DNA of 64,000 bases from an uncultured Bacteroidales bacterium (lineage in GTDB: Bacteria > Bacteroidota > Bacteroidia > Bacteroidales > UBA932): positions 1 to 64,000 of the forward strand of contig ONDF01000022.1 of assembly GCA_900316525.1 (NCBI GenBank), written 5' to 3'. Below the pieces are notes generated by a model. It was not told the DNA's origin, ran no database searches, and was given only the letters and a program-made list of their open reading frames with translations. Both the position numbers and the translations under genes were made by a program. Shown here in pieces: positions 16,134 through 26,024 of the stretch (its first letter is position 1; every line of letters begins with the position of its first letter).

Positions 16134-17567
16134 ATGCATATGACCGCTGATACCGTATTGGACATTTTCAAGGACATCACCCGGATTCCGCGCGAGTCCG
16201 GACACGAAGGTCCGATGACCGCTTTCCTGCAGGAATTCGCCGCAAAGCGCAGCCTCGAGTGCCGGACCGACAAGACCGGCAACGTGGTGATCGTCAAGGA
16301 AGCTGCCCCCGGCAAGGAAAACGTGCCCACCCTCGTTCTCCAGGCCCACCAGGACATGGTGTGCGAGAAGAACGCGCATTTCGAGTTCGACTTCCTCACC
16401 CAGGCGATCCCCTATGAGGTGGAGGACGGCTGGATGGTGGCGAAGAACACCACCCTCGGCGCGGACGACGGCATCGGCGTCGCCGCCTGCCTCGCCCTCC
16501 TCGACAGCGACCTGCCTACCGGGAAGCTCGAGTGCCTGTTCACGATTTCCGAGGAAACCGGCATGGACGGCGCCTTCGCGCTGGAGCCCGGCTTCTTCGA
16601 GGGGAAAACCCTCATCAACCTGGATTCCGAGGACGAAGGCCAGCTCTTCGTAGGCTGCGCCGGCGGCATCGACACCACCGCCACCTTCGAATTCAAGCGC
16701 GAGGCCCTGCGCAAGGGCTACCGGACGGTGAAGATCCGCCTCACCGGCGGCCGCGGCGGCCACAGCGGCGACGACATCAACAAGGAGCGGGCGAACGCCC
16801 TGCGGCTCCTCATCCGCTTCCTGTACACCGAACTCCAGTACGATTTCCAGCTCCTGTCCATCGGGGGCGGGAACAAGCCCAACGCCATCTGCCGCGAGGC
16901 GGAAGCCGTCATCGCCGTCCCGGCCGCGGACATCGACGACTGGAAGGACGAAGCCGCGGAGTTCGAAAACCTCATCCGGGCCGAGTACAAATCCAGCGAC
17001 CCGGACCTCAAGGTCGTCTTCACGGAGGAAGCCTCCCTCATCCGCCCGATCGAGGAAGGGGACGCCGCCTGCATCATCATGACGCTCCTGAGCATCCCGC
17101 ACGGGGTGGAGAAGATGTCCATGGACATTCCCGGCCTGGTCGAGACTTCCTCGAACCTGGCTGCGGCGCATATCCACGGCGATGTCCTCAAGGTCGTCAC
17201 GAGCCAGCGCAGTTCCGTCGTTTCCGAACTGCATGCGATCGCGGAAAGGGTGGAAGCCGCCTTCTTCCTGGGTTCCTTCGAAGCGGAGCACCATGGGGAG
17301 TATCCCGGCTGGAAACCCAACCTGGATTCCCGCATCCTGAAGGTCTCCGTAGACTCCTACAAGCGCCTGTTCAACAAGGAACCCGAGGTCAAGGCCATCC
17401 ACGCCGGCCTCGAATGCGGCCTGTTCCTGGAGAAGTTCCCGGACCTGGACATGATCTCCTTCGGTCCCACCCTCCGGAACGTGCACGCCCCGGGCGAGAA
17501 GCTCGAGCTCGCCTCGCTGGACAAGTTCGTCGAACACCTGAAGGATGTCGTCGTCAATTTCTCGTAA
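16134..17567 (+). CDS. pepD: cytosolic aminoacyl-histidine dipeptidase (M20 family)
   Basis: Zinc dipeptidase with broad specificity, acting on Xaa-His and similar dipeptides. Metal ligands are visible in LQAHQDMV, GADDGIGVAA and the catalytic pair SEETGMDGA; HSGDD lies in the lid region. 477 aa matches the family. Two starts, ATG 16134 and 16140, are equivalent. It is followed after 1 base by rpe, so the two are probably co-transcribed. Confidence 0.92.
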   Translation: MHMTADTVLDIFKDITRIPRESGHEGPMTAFLQEFAAKRSLECRTDKTGNVVIVKEAAPGKENVPTLVLQAHQDMVCEKNAHFEFDFLTQAIPYEVEDGWMVAKNTTLGADDGIGVAACLALLDSDLPTGKLECLFTISEETGMDGAFALEPGFFEGKTLINLDSEDEGQLFVGCAGGIDTTATFEFKREALRKGYRTVKIRLTGGRGGHSGDDINKERANALRLLIRFLYTELQYDFQLLSIGGGNKPNAICREAEAVIAVPAADIDDWKDEAAEFENLIRAEYKSSDPDLKVVFTEEASLIRPIEEGDAACIIMTLLSIPHGVEKMSMDIPGLVETSSNLAAAHIHGDVLKVVTSQRSSVVSELHAIAERVEAAFFLGSFEAEHHGEYPGWKPNLDSRILKVSVDSYKRLFNKEPEVKAIHAGLECGLFLEKFPDLDMISFGPTLRNVHAPGEKLELASLDKFVEHLKDVVVNFS

Positions 17568-17568
17568 G

Positions 17569-18213
17569 ATGCTGATCGCGCCCTCCCTCCTCGCCGCCGA
17601 CTTCCTCCACCTCGCGAAAGCGGTGGAAACGGTCAATGCCCATGCGGACATCTTCCACCTGGACATCATGGACGGCACCTTCGTCCCGAACATCTCGTTC
17701 GGCTTCCCGGTCGTGGAAGCCGTTGCGCGGGAAGCGCGCAAGCCGATGGACGTGCACCTGATGATCGTCCATCCGGAAAAGTACGTGGAACGCTTCGCGA
17801 AGGCGGGCGCCGCCATGATCAGCTTCCACTACGAAGCCGCTTTGGATCAGACGGATACGGTCATCGACCTCATCCACAGCTTCGGGGTAAAGGCGGGCAT
17901 CGTCATCAACCCGGACGTCCCGGTGGAGAAGATCTTCCCGTACCTCGGGAAGGTGGATTACGTGCTGCTGATGAGCGTCTTCGCCGGCTTCGGCGGGCAG
18001 AAGTTCATCGAGGACACCTACGCCCGCGTCCGGGCCGTGAAGGCCGAGCTCAAGCGCATCGGCAGCAAGGCCCTCATCGAGGTGGACGGCGGCGTCTCGC
18101 CGAAGAACGCCGGGCGCCTGGCGAAGGCCGGCGTAGACATCCTCGTCGCCGGCAGCGCCGTGTTCCGGGCGGAGGATCCCGCCGCCGCGGTCGCCGCCCT
18201 GCGGGAAGGGTAA
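17569..18213 (+). CDS. rpe: ribulose-phosphate 3-epimerase
   Basis: Interconverts ribulose 5-phosphate and xylulose 5-phosphate in the pentose-phosphate pathway. Complete TIM barrel of 214 aa: IAPSLLAADF at the N-terminus, metal-binding HLDIMDG and DVHLMI, phosphate-binding GFGGQKFI, catalytic Asp in EVDGGV. The start at 17569 follows the pepD stop by 1 base; an in-frame ATG inside pepD is not needed. Its stop touches the convergent birA stop with no gap. Confidence 0.95.
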   Translation: MLIAPSLLAADFLHLAKAVETVNAHADIFHLDIMDGTFVPNISFGFPVVEAVAREARKPMDVHLMIVHPEKYVERFAKAGAAMISFHYEAALDQTDTVIDLIHSFGVKAGIVINPDVPVEKIFPYLGKVDYVLLMSVFAGFGGQKFIEDTYARVRAVKAELKRIGSKALIEVDGGVSPKNAGRLAKAGVDILVAGSAVFRAEDPAAAVAALREG

Positions 18214-18954
18214 TTACAGGATATAGCTGACTTCCTTGAAGCCGAAGGTCCGTTCGCGGCCTTCGGCTTCAACGCGTAGAAGGCCTTCGGGCGTGATGCC
18301 TCGGATCGTGCCCAGGAATTCCTCTCCGGTCCGGAGGTCCCGGTAGCGGGCGGGCAGGTTCTTCTGGAACAGATCCTGCTCGTAGGCGTCCCGGAGCGCC
18401 TTCCGGGTTTCCGGCGTCGCCAAGCCGGGCAGGCGGGCTTCCAGTCCGTGACAGAGGTTCTCCAAGAAGGAAACCGGATCGTAGGTCTTTCCGGTGAGCC
18501 GCTTCAGGGAGGTGGGATTCAGGACTCCGCCCGGAAAGACCGTCTGGTTCAGGTTGATGCCGATGCCGATGACGGACCAGGCGATGTCCGCCCCTTCGAG
18601 GCCGTTTTCCACGAGCATCCCGCAGATCTTCCGCTTGCCCACATAGATGTCGTTCGGCCACTTGATGACGGCCTCGGCGCCTTCCGCCCGGAGCGCATCC
18701 CGGACCGCGAGCGTCGCGAAGCAGGTCAGGGCCATCACTTCCCGGGCCGGAAGCGCCTCCGGGCGCAGCAGGAAGGAAAACGTGAGGTTGTCGCCCGGGG
18801 CCGAAAACCACCGGTTTCCGCGCTGGCCGCGCCCCGCCGTCTGGTTCACGGCGGCGACCACTGACAAATTGTCATAGTCCCCGATGTGCCGCAGAAGCTC
18901 GCTGCTGGTGGAATCCAGCTCCTCGAACCACTTTATCCGCATGACATTTTCCAT
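18214..18954 (-). CDS. birA: biotin--[acetyl-CoA-carboxylase] ligase
   Basis: Adenylates biotin and attaches it to carrier proteins. Single-function form without the DNA-binding domain, 246 aa. Motifs: ELDSTSSELLR, the biotinoyl-AMP loop GRGQRGNRW, the catalytic Lys in VIKWPNDIYV, GIGINLN. Start at 18954 (MENVMRIKW); the -7 element at 18984-18991 makes the longer frame to 19017 impossible. Divergent from rsfS. Confidence 0.92.
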   Translation of the reverse strand: MENVMRIKWFEELDSTSSELLRHIGDYDNLSVVAAVNQTAGRGQRGNRWFSAPGDNLTFSFLLRPEALPAREVMALTCFATLAVRDALRAEGAEAVIKWPNDIYVGKRKICGMLVENGLEGADIAWSVIGIGINLNQTVFPGGVLNPTSLKRLTGKTYDPVSFLENLCHGLEARLPGLATPETRKALRDAYEQDLFQKNLPARYRDLRTGEEFLGTIRGITPEGLLRVEAEGRERTFGFKEVSYIL

Positions 18955-18970
18955 TGGTTCGGATTTTGTG

Positions 18971-18991
18971 TATCTTTGTACTGCAAAAATA
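18971..18991. promoter_or_regulatory. divergent -7 elements, rsfS and birA
   Basis: TATCTTTG on plus (18971-18978), with TTGG 17-20 bases upstream, drives rsfS. TATTTTTG on minus (18984-18991) drives birA. Confidence 0.55.
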
Positions 18992-19005
18992 CAAATAATC
19001 CCGAT

Positions 19006-19383
19006 ATGATTACACACGACCTTCGGCTGATTGCCGATGCAATCCTGGACAAGAAAGGCCAGGACGTGGTCTCACTGGATATGCGCAAGATGGACGGCGC
19101 CATCACGGACTTCTTCGTGGTGTGCGACGGCTCCAACACCACCCAGGTGGGCGCCATCGCCGACAACATCGCCGAAAAGATGCAGGAGGAGGGCCACAAG
19201 CTCTGGCGCTCCCAGGGCGAGGGCAACAATTTCTGGATCATCCAGGACTACGGCCACATCGTCGTCCACATTTTCCTCAAGGAATACCGCGAATTCTACC
19301 GCCTGGAGGACCTCTGGGCGGACCTTCCCCGCAAGGAATACAAGGAGCGCAAGAAGCCCGCGGCCAAAAAAACCGAAGCATAG
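19006..19383 (+). CDS. rsfS: ribosome silencing factor RsfS
   Basis: Binds uL14 of the large subunit and blocks subunit joining under starvation. 125 aa, with DFFVVCDGSN, WRSQGEG and HIVVHIFLKEYREFYRLEDLW typical of the Iojap/RsfS fold. Its Lys-rich tail ends at the stop touching the ftsH ATG, so it leads the rsfS-ftsH-cdsA-psd operon common in Bacteroidota. Confidence 0.95.
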   Translation: MITHDLRLIADAILDKKGQDVVSLDMRKMDGAITDFFVVCDGSNTTQVGAIADNIAEKMQEEGHKLWRSQGEGNNFWIIQDYGHIVVHIFLKEYREFYRLEDLWADLPRKEYKERKKPAAKKTEA

Positions 19384-21348
19384 ATGGCTGACAAAAAGAA
19401 AGATCCGAAGGGCGGAAAGACCTTCCGCGTATCCTTCAATTTCTCCTGGCTGTACATCCTGCTGATCCTCGGCATCGGCTGGCTGCTGTTCTCGAACCAG
19501 CAGTCCTCCGAGCCCCAGAAGATCGAATGGCAGCAGGTCCAGACGATGGCCCAGTCGGGCGACATCGAGGAGATCGTCTTCGTGCGGAACGACCTCCAGG
19601 GCGAGGTCAAGGTCCGTCCCGAGCGCCTGGCCAAGTACGCCGACCAGTTCCCGGGCGGGGCCGTCCCGCGCCGGTCGCCGCACTTCTATTTCCTGGTCTC
19701 CGCCCGGTTCGACCCGGAGGAGAACTTCGCGAAACTGAATGAGAACCTTCCGGTCGGGGACCAGTTCAAGGTGGTCATGCAGAACGCCGACCATACCTGG
19801 GCGGAACTCGCCCAGTGGATTTTCCCCACGCTGCTCCTCATCCTCTTCTGGGTGTGGATGTTCCGGGGCATGAACCGGGGCGCCGGCGGCGCCGGCGGCG
19901 GCATGGGCAATCCCTTCAATGTGGGCAAGGCCACCGGCAAGCTCGCCGACAAGGACGAAGTCAAGGTCACTTTCAAGGACGTCGCCGGCCTGTACGGCGC
20001 GAAGGAGGAAGTGATGGAGATCGTCGACTTCCTCAAGAATCCGAAGAAATACACGGCCCTCGGCGGCAAGATTCCGAAGGGCGCGCTGCTGGTCGGCCCT
20101 CCGGGCACCGGCAAGACGCTTCTGGCGAAGGCCGTGGCAGGGGAGGCGAACGTCCCGTTCTTCTCCATCTCCGGTTCCGACTTCGTGGAAATGTTCGTCG
20201 GCGTGGGCGCGTCCCGCGTCCGCGACCTCTTCCGCCAGGCGAAGGAGAAAGCCCCGTGCATCGTCTTCATCGACGAGATCGACGCCGTGGGCCGCGCCCG
20301 CGCCAAGAACGGCGGCTTCACCTCCAATGACGAACGCGAGAACACCCTGAACCAGCTGCTCACGGAAATGGACGGCTTCGGCACCAATTCCGGCGTCATC
20401 GTCCTCGCTGCCACGAACCGGGCGGACATCCTGGACCAGGCCCTGATGCGCGCCGGCCGTTTCGACCGGCAGATCCATGTCGAACTTCCGGAGCTCAAGG
20501 AACGCGAGGAAATCTTCCAGGTGCACCTGCGCGGCATCAAGGTGGATCCGGACTTCAACGTGGAGTTCATGGCCAAGCATACCCCGGGATTCTCCGGCGC
20601 GGATATCGCCAACGTGTGCAACGAGGCTGCCCTGACAGCGGCCCGCCGCAACCATGCGACGGTGAACCAGCAGGACTTCCTGGATGCCGTGGACCGCATC
20701 ATCGGCGGTCTCGAGCGCAAGAACAACACCATCATGTCGCCCGCGGAGAAGCGGACGACGGCCTACCACGAGGCGGGCCACGCCCTCGTGGGCTGGCTCC
20801 TCCCGTACGCGGATCCGGTATTCAAGGTGAGCATCATCCCGCGCGGCAACGCCCTGGGCCTGACCTGGTACCTCCCGGAGGAACGGAAGAACTGGTCCCG
20901 CAGCGTGATGATGGACCGCATGTGCTCTCTCATCGGCGGCCGCGTCGCGGAGGAAATCCTCAATGGAGAGCCTTCCACGGGCGCATTGAACGACCTGGAG
21001 CGCATGACGGGCATGGCCTACAGCATGGTCCAGTACTACGGCATGAGCGACAAGGTGGGCAACCTTTCCTTCTACGACTCCACCGGCGCCCGCGGCTACA
21101 ACCTCACGAAGCCCTATTCCGAGAAGACGGCCGAACTGATGGACGATGAAGTCAAGGCCATCGTCCAGGAGGTCCACGACCGTACTTACCGGCTCATCGA
21201 GGACCACAAGGAAGGTTTTATGCAGATGGGCGCGCTTCTTCTCGAAAAAGAAGTTATCTTTGCGGAAGACATCGAGCGGATCCTCGGCCCGAAGGTGAAA
21301 CCGGCGGAAGAGGAGCAGCCCGCGCCTGAAACCGAGGAGCATGAATAA
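19384..21348 (+). CDS. ftsH: membrane ATP-dependent zinc metalloprotease FtsH
   Basis: Degrades damaged and regulatory membrane proteins. Two membrane segments (about 22-37 and 140-160) flank a periplasmic domain. The AAA domain carries Walker A GPPGTGKT (about 238), Walker B IVFIDEIDAVG and SRH region RPGRFDRQ-like RAGRFDRQ. The zinc motif HEAGH is at about 461-465. 654 aa. Its 3' end overlaps cdsA by 8 bases. Confidence 0.97.
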   Translation: MADKKKDPKGGKTFRVSFNFSWLYILLILGIGWLLFSNQQSSEPQKIEWQQVQTMAQSGDIEEIVFVRNDLQGEVKVRPERLAKYADQFPGGAVPRRSPHFYFLVSARFDPEENFAKLNENLPVGDQFKVVMQNADHTWAELAQWIFPTLLLILFWVWMFRGMNRGAGGAGGGMGNPFNVGKATGKLADKDEVKVTFKDVAGLYGAKEEVMEIVDFLKNPKKYTALGGKIPKGALLVGPPGTGKTLLAKAVAGEANVPFFSISGSDFVEMFVGVGASRVRDLFRQAKEKAPCIVFIDEIDAVGRARAKNGGFTSNDERENTLNQLLTEMDGFGTNSGVIVLAATNRADILDQALMRAGRFDRQIHVELPELKEREEIFQVHLRGIKVDPDFNVEFMAKHTPGFSGADIANVCNEAALTAARRNHATVNQQDFLDAVDRIIGGLERKNNTIMSPAEKRTTAYHEAGHALVGWLLPYADPVFKVSIIPRGNALGLTWYLPEERKNWSRSVMMDRMCSLIGGRVAEEILNGEPSTGALNDLERMTGMAYSMVQYYGMSDKVGNLSFYDSTGARGYNLTKPYSEKTAELMDDEVKAIVQEVHDRTYRLIEDHKEGFMQMGALLLEKEVIFAEDIERILGPKVKPAEEEQPAPETEEHE

Positions 21349-22168
21349 CACTGTCACAAGAACTCTGTCGGGCATCTGTTTCCTGGCCATCGTCATCGGT
21401 GGCCTTCTCGTGAACAAATACCTGTACGCCGCCCTCATCACCTTCATGATGGTGACGATGCTGTACGAGTTCTACCGCATGACGATGGGGGATCTGTTCC
21501 CCCGGACGCGCGCCCTGGCCATCGTGCTGGGGTGCTGCTCGTTCCTGACCCTGTTCTTCGTCCTGGCCTTCCGGCTGGACATCCGGCTGGTGGGCGTCAG
21601 CGCCATCCTGCTGCTCGTGCTGATGGTTTCCACCCTGATGGTCAAGGACAAAGCCGATTTCAAGCTCTTCTCCTTCCTGTACACGGGCCTGCTGTACATC
21701 GCGGCGCCGCTCACGCTCTCCAGCTTCGTGGTCCTGGACCAGGCCGGAAACTTCGACGGCCGCCCGATGCTCGCCTTCTTCATCATCATCTGGGCCTCCG
21801 ACGTGGGCGCCTACTGCGTCGGGATGCTGCTCGGCAAGTACAGTAAGAAACTCTTCCCGAGCGTGTCGCCGAAAAAGACCTGGGCCGGCTTCTGGGGCGG
21901 CCTCGCCTTCGCCGTCCTGGCGGGCCTCATCCTCGTCTGGACGGGCCTCTGGACCTATCCCTGGTACCACGCCGTCATCCTGTCCGTCATCATGCACGTA
22001 GCCGGCGTTTTCGGCGACCTGTTCGAATCCCAGTGGAAGCGCGTGTGCGAGATCAAGGACTCCGGCAACATCATCCCCGGACACGGGGGCATGATGGACC
22101 GGTTCGACAGCGCGCTCTTCGCCATCCCGGCCGGCGTCATCTATCTGGTCATCATTGGCCTGCTGTAG
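21341..22168 (+). CDS. cdsA: phosphatidate cytidylyltransferase
   Basis: Makes CDP-diacylglycerol from phosphatidate and CTP in the inner membrane. 275 aa with about eight membrane segments. The C-terminal signature runs SPKKTWAGFWGG, then KDSGNIIPGHGGMMDRFDS. Starts inside the end of ftsH (ATGAATAA overlap). Followed 12 bases later by psd, the next step towards phosphatidylethanolamine apart from the serine transferase, which is not in this window. Confidence 0.96.
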   Translation: MNNTVTRTLSGICFLAIVIGGLLVNKYLYAALITFMMVTMLYEFYRMTMGDLFPRTRALAIVLGCCSFLTLFFVLAFRLDIRLVGVSAILLLVLMVSTLMVKDKADFKLFSFLYTGLLYIAAPLTLSSFVVLDQAGNFDGRPMLAFFIIIWASDVGAYCVGMLLGKYSKKLFPSVSPKKTWAGFWGGLAFAVLAGLILVWTGLWTYPWYHAVILSVIMHVAGVFGDLFESQWKRVCEIKDSGNIIPGHGGMMDRFDSALFAIPAGVIYLVIIGLL

Positions 22169-22180
22169 CCATCCGATCCT

Positions 22181-22867
22181 ATGAAAAGACTCATTCACAG
22201 CATCCGCATCGACAAGGACTCCTACGAGACCATCCTCATCGCCTGGTGCATCTGCGCCATCCTGATCTGGCTGAATGCGCGGCTCATCCACAACCCGTGG
22301 ATCTCCATCCCGATCTCGGTCGTCCTCGTCATCTTCATGTTCTTCATCACCTGGTTCTTCCGGGTGCCCAACCGCACCGTCCCGGACTACGAGAACGACC
22401 GCCTCGTCACCTCGGTGGCGGACGGCAAGGTGGTCATCCTCGAAAAGGTGTTCGAGAAAGAGTATCTGCAGCGGGACTGCATCCAGATTTCCGTGTACAT
22501 GGACTTTTTCGACGTGCACTGCAACTTCTGGCCGGTGAACGGGCGGGTGACCTACTACCAGTACCATCCGGGAAAGTACCTGCTCGCCTTCCATCCCAAG
22601 TCCTCCGAGCTGAACGAGCATTCCTCCAGCTGCTTGAAGAACAAGTACGGAGAGGTCTTTTTCAAGCAGATCGCGGGCACCTTCGCGCGCCGCATCGTCT
22701 GCTATTCCGAGCCCGGCAACATGGAGAACCGCGGCGACCAGTGCGGCGTCATCAAGTTCGGCTCCCGCATCGACATGTTCCTGCCCCTCGACGCCGAGAT
22801 CAAGGTGAAGCTCGGCGACAAGGTCAAGGCCGTGGAGACGGTGATGGCCGTCCTGCCGGAGGAATAA
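22181..22867 (+). CDS. psd: phosphatidylserine decarboxylase proenzyme
   Basis: Forms phosphatidylethanolamine. Short Bacteroidota/archaeal-type proenzyme (228 aa) with one or two N-terminal membrane helices (about 15-55). The self-cleavage site is the GS of IKFGSRIDMFLP; the serine becomes the pyruvoyl group. The catalytic His is probably in FFDVHCNFWPVNG. Last gene of the rsfS-ftsH-cdsA-psd run; its stop abuts the stop of the convergent esterase gene. Confidence 0.93.
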   Translation: MKRLIHSIRIDKDSYETILIAWCICAILIWLNARLIHNPWISIPISVVLVIFMFFITWFFRVPNRTVPDYENDRLVTSVADGKVVILEKVFEKEYLQRDCIQISVYMDFFDVHCNFWPVNGRVTYYQYHPGKYLLAFHPKSSELNEHSSSCLKNKYGEVFFKQIAGTFARRIVCYSEPGNMENRGDQCGVIKFGSRIDMFLPLDAEIKVKLGDKVKAVETVMAVLPEE

Positions 22868-23793
22868 TCAATAGATATCGTCCAGGGTGACCGACTGCCA
22901 GACCGGCATCGTCGGGTCATCCACCATGCTGTCGATGACGAGGGGTTTCCCGCCCATCACGGACACTTCCAGGAAGCGTTTCTCTTCCGGCCAGTTGGCC
23001 AGCATGTTCGCGGCCATGTCGTGGCTGTGGTCCTTGTAGCGGTAGATCTGGTAGGTGTACCCCTTGGGCTCCAGGACCTCTTTCACAAGGTAGCTGCTGC
23101 CGAACATGCCCCAGCGGCCGAAGCCGATCTTCTCATAGGCGACGGCGCCGTCCTTGGTGCCGTGGATGAGCAGCTGCGGGCAGGGGGTGCGCTTGTACGC
23201 CGGCTTTCCGCTGTCGGACATGATCGCGCCCGCGAAGGACATCACGCCGGCGAAATGGAAACCTTCGGGCAGGATTTCCGCACGGACGGTCCGGTTGCAG
23301 GCCTCGAGCTCGCAGGAGAGGGAAATCATCGCCCCGGCGGAACTGCCGGAAATGACGATGTTGTCCATGTCCACGCCGATCTCCGGATGGTCCGCCAGGT
23401 AGCGGACGGAGGCGAACACGTCTTCCACGCCCATATCCACGGCTTTCTTCGTGTAATTCGCGCTCTGGATGAGGTGGAACAGGTCGAACCGCATCCGGAC
23501 TCCCTTGAGGCCCAGGCGGTAATCGACGGAAACCACCCGGTAGCCGTTCTCGTTCAGCAGCTTGAACCAAGGCATCACCCACGGGTCGTCGCGACGGCCC
23601 ATGATGAAGCCGCCGCCGAAGACGAACAGGATGGTGGGCCGGTCGAGCGTGTCGCCGGGGATGGAGACCGGCTCGTAGACGTCCATGAAGAGGTCGCAGG
23701 TGTCGCGCTGGGCGACCTTGTAGGTGGTTTTGCTGCCCTGTGCGAAGGAAAGGACGCACAGCAGGGCTGCCAGGAGGGTCAGGAGGGTTCGTT

Positions 23794-23797
<4 letters not shown>
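22868..23797 (-). CDS. secreted alpha/beta-hydrolase (carboxylesterase-like)
   Basis: Probably an acyl or carbohydrate esterase outside the cytoplasm; the substrate is unknown. Signal peptide 1-20 (MKRTLLTLLAALLCVLSFAQ). The oxyanion motif FVFGGGF, nucleophile elbow ISGSSAGAM and a late catalytic His in YKDHSHDMA are present. 309 aa. The start overlaps the ispG stop as ATGA, making it the last gene of the ligA-to-esterase operon. Confidence 0.85.
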
Positions 23798-25112
<1,315 letters not shown>

Positions 25113-25116
<4 letters not shown>

Positions 25117-26024
25117 TGTTCTTTCTGTTCCCTTTCCTGTTCCAGGTATTCGCGCGCCAGCCGGCGGAGCGCCGTCCGGGTATGGCCCCGGCGCTTGGTC
25201 AGCTGGTAATAGACGCCGAGCGTCACGGCGCCGTCCAGCGGATAAGCGAAGCGGTAGTAGTACGGGCTGACCACGTCCGGCTTGTAGAAGGAGGACCAGC
25301 CCCATTTGACCTGTACGCCCAGATGCACCTCGATCGGATCGAACATCAGGCCGAAGCCGAGTCCGCCCTGGACGCCATAGGACCAGCGGTTGTCCGTGTC
25401 CCGGAAGGAATGCGCGATCTCCGGGTCGTGATAGACCCTATTATATGCATTGTCGTGGATGCGGGTGATGTTCATCCGGTATCCGCCGTACATGCCCAGC
25501 TTGAGGTTGATTTTCGCATACTGGCCCATATCGATATGGCCGTGGGTGAGGATGAACACCTCCGGAACCTCCATATAAGCCTCATGGTAGCCGTCGATGT
25601 CCTGGCGGTAGGTGTCCTTCCCGTCTATCCCGTCCACCTCGTATTCCTTGAAATTATAGCCCTCGTAGTTGTGCTGGAAGCCCACTTCCATGCCCAGGTT
25701 CGGGAACGTGTTCATCATCGTCGCGAAGCGGGTGATGGAAACGCCCCAGACCGGCAGGTTGGGATAGAAGCGGGTCTGGCGGGGGGGATTGTAGTATCCG
25801 TACTGGAGGGAGACGCCGCCATGGACGCCCACGATCCAGTAATCGTTGATCCGCGCCTTCTTGGGCAGGGGCGTGGCGTCCAGCCATTCGTTGGTGACGG
25901 AATCGGGCAGCTGGAAGAATTCCTGCTCGAGGTCGATGGCTTTCTTCTTCTTGTTCTCCTGCGCGGAAAGCGGCAGGGCGGCCAGCGAAAGGGCCAGCAA
26001 TACGGGAATTACAGCCTTTCTCAT
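25113..26024 (-). CDS. outer-membrane beta-barrel protein, uncharacterised
   Basis: Signal peptide 1-21 (ends PLSA). The rest has alternating aromatic and polar residues typical of membrane strands (GYYNPPRQTRFYPNLPVWG, NLKLGMYGGYRMNI, VQGGLGFGLMF) and ends in a basic, Glu-rich tail. I infer a small outer-membrane barrel; no function is recognised. It overlaps the Ig-like lipoprotein gene and ispG by 4 bases each, so the three are translated together. Confidence 0.65.
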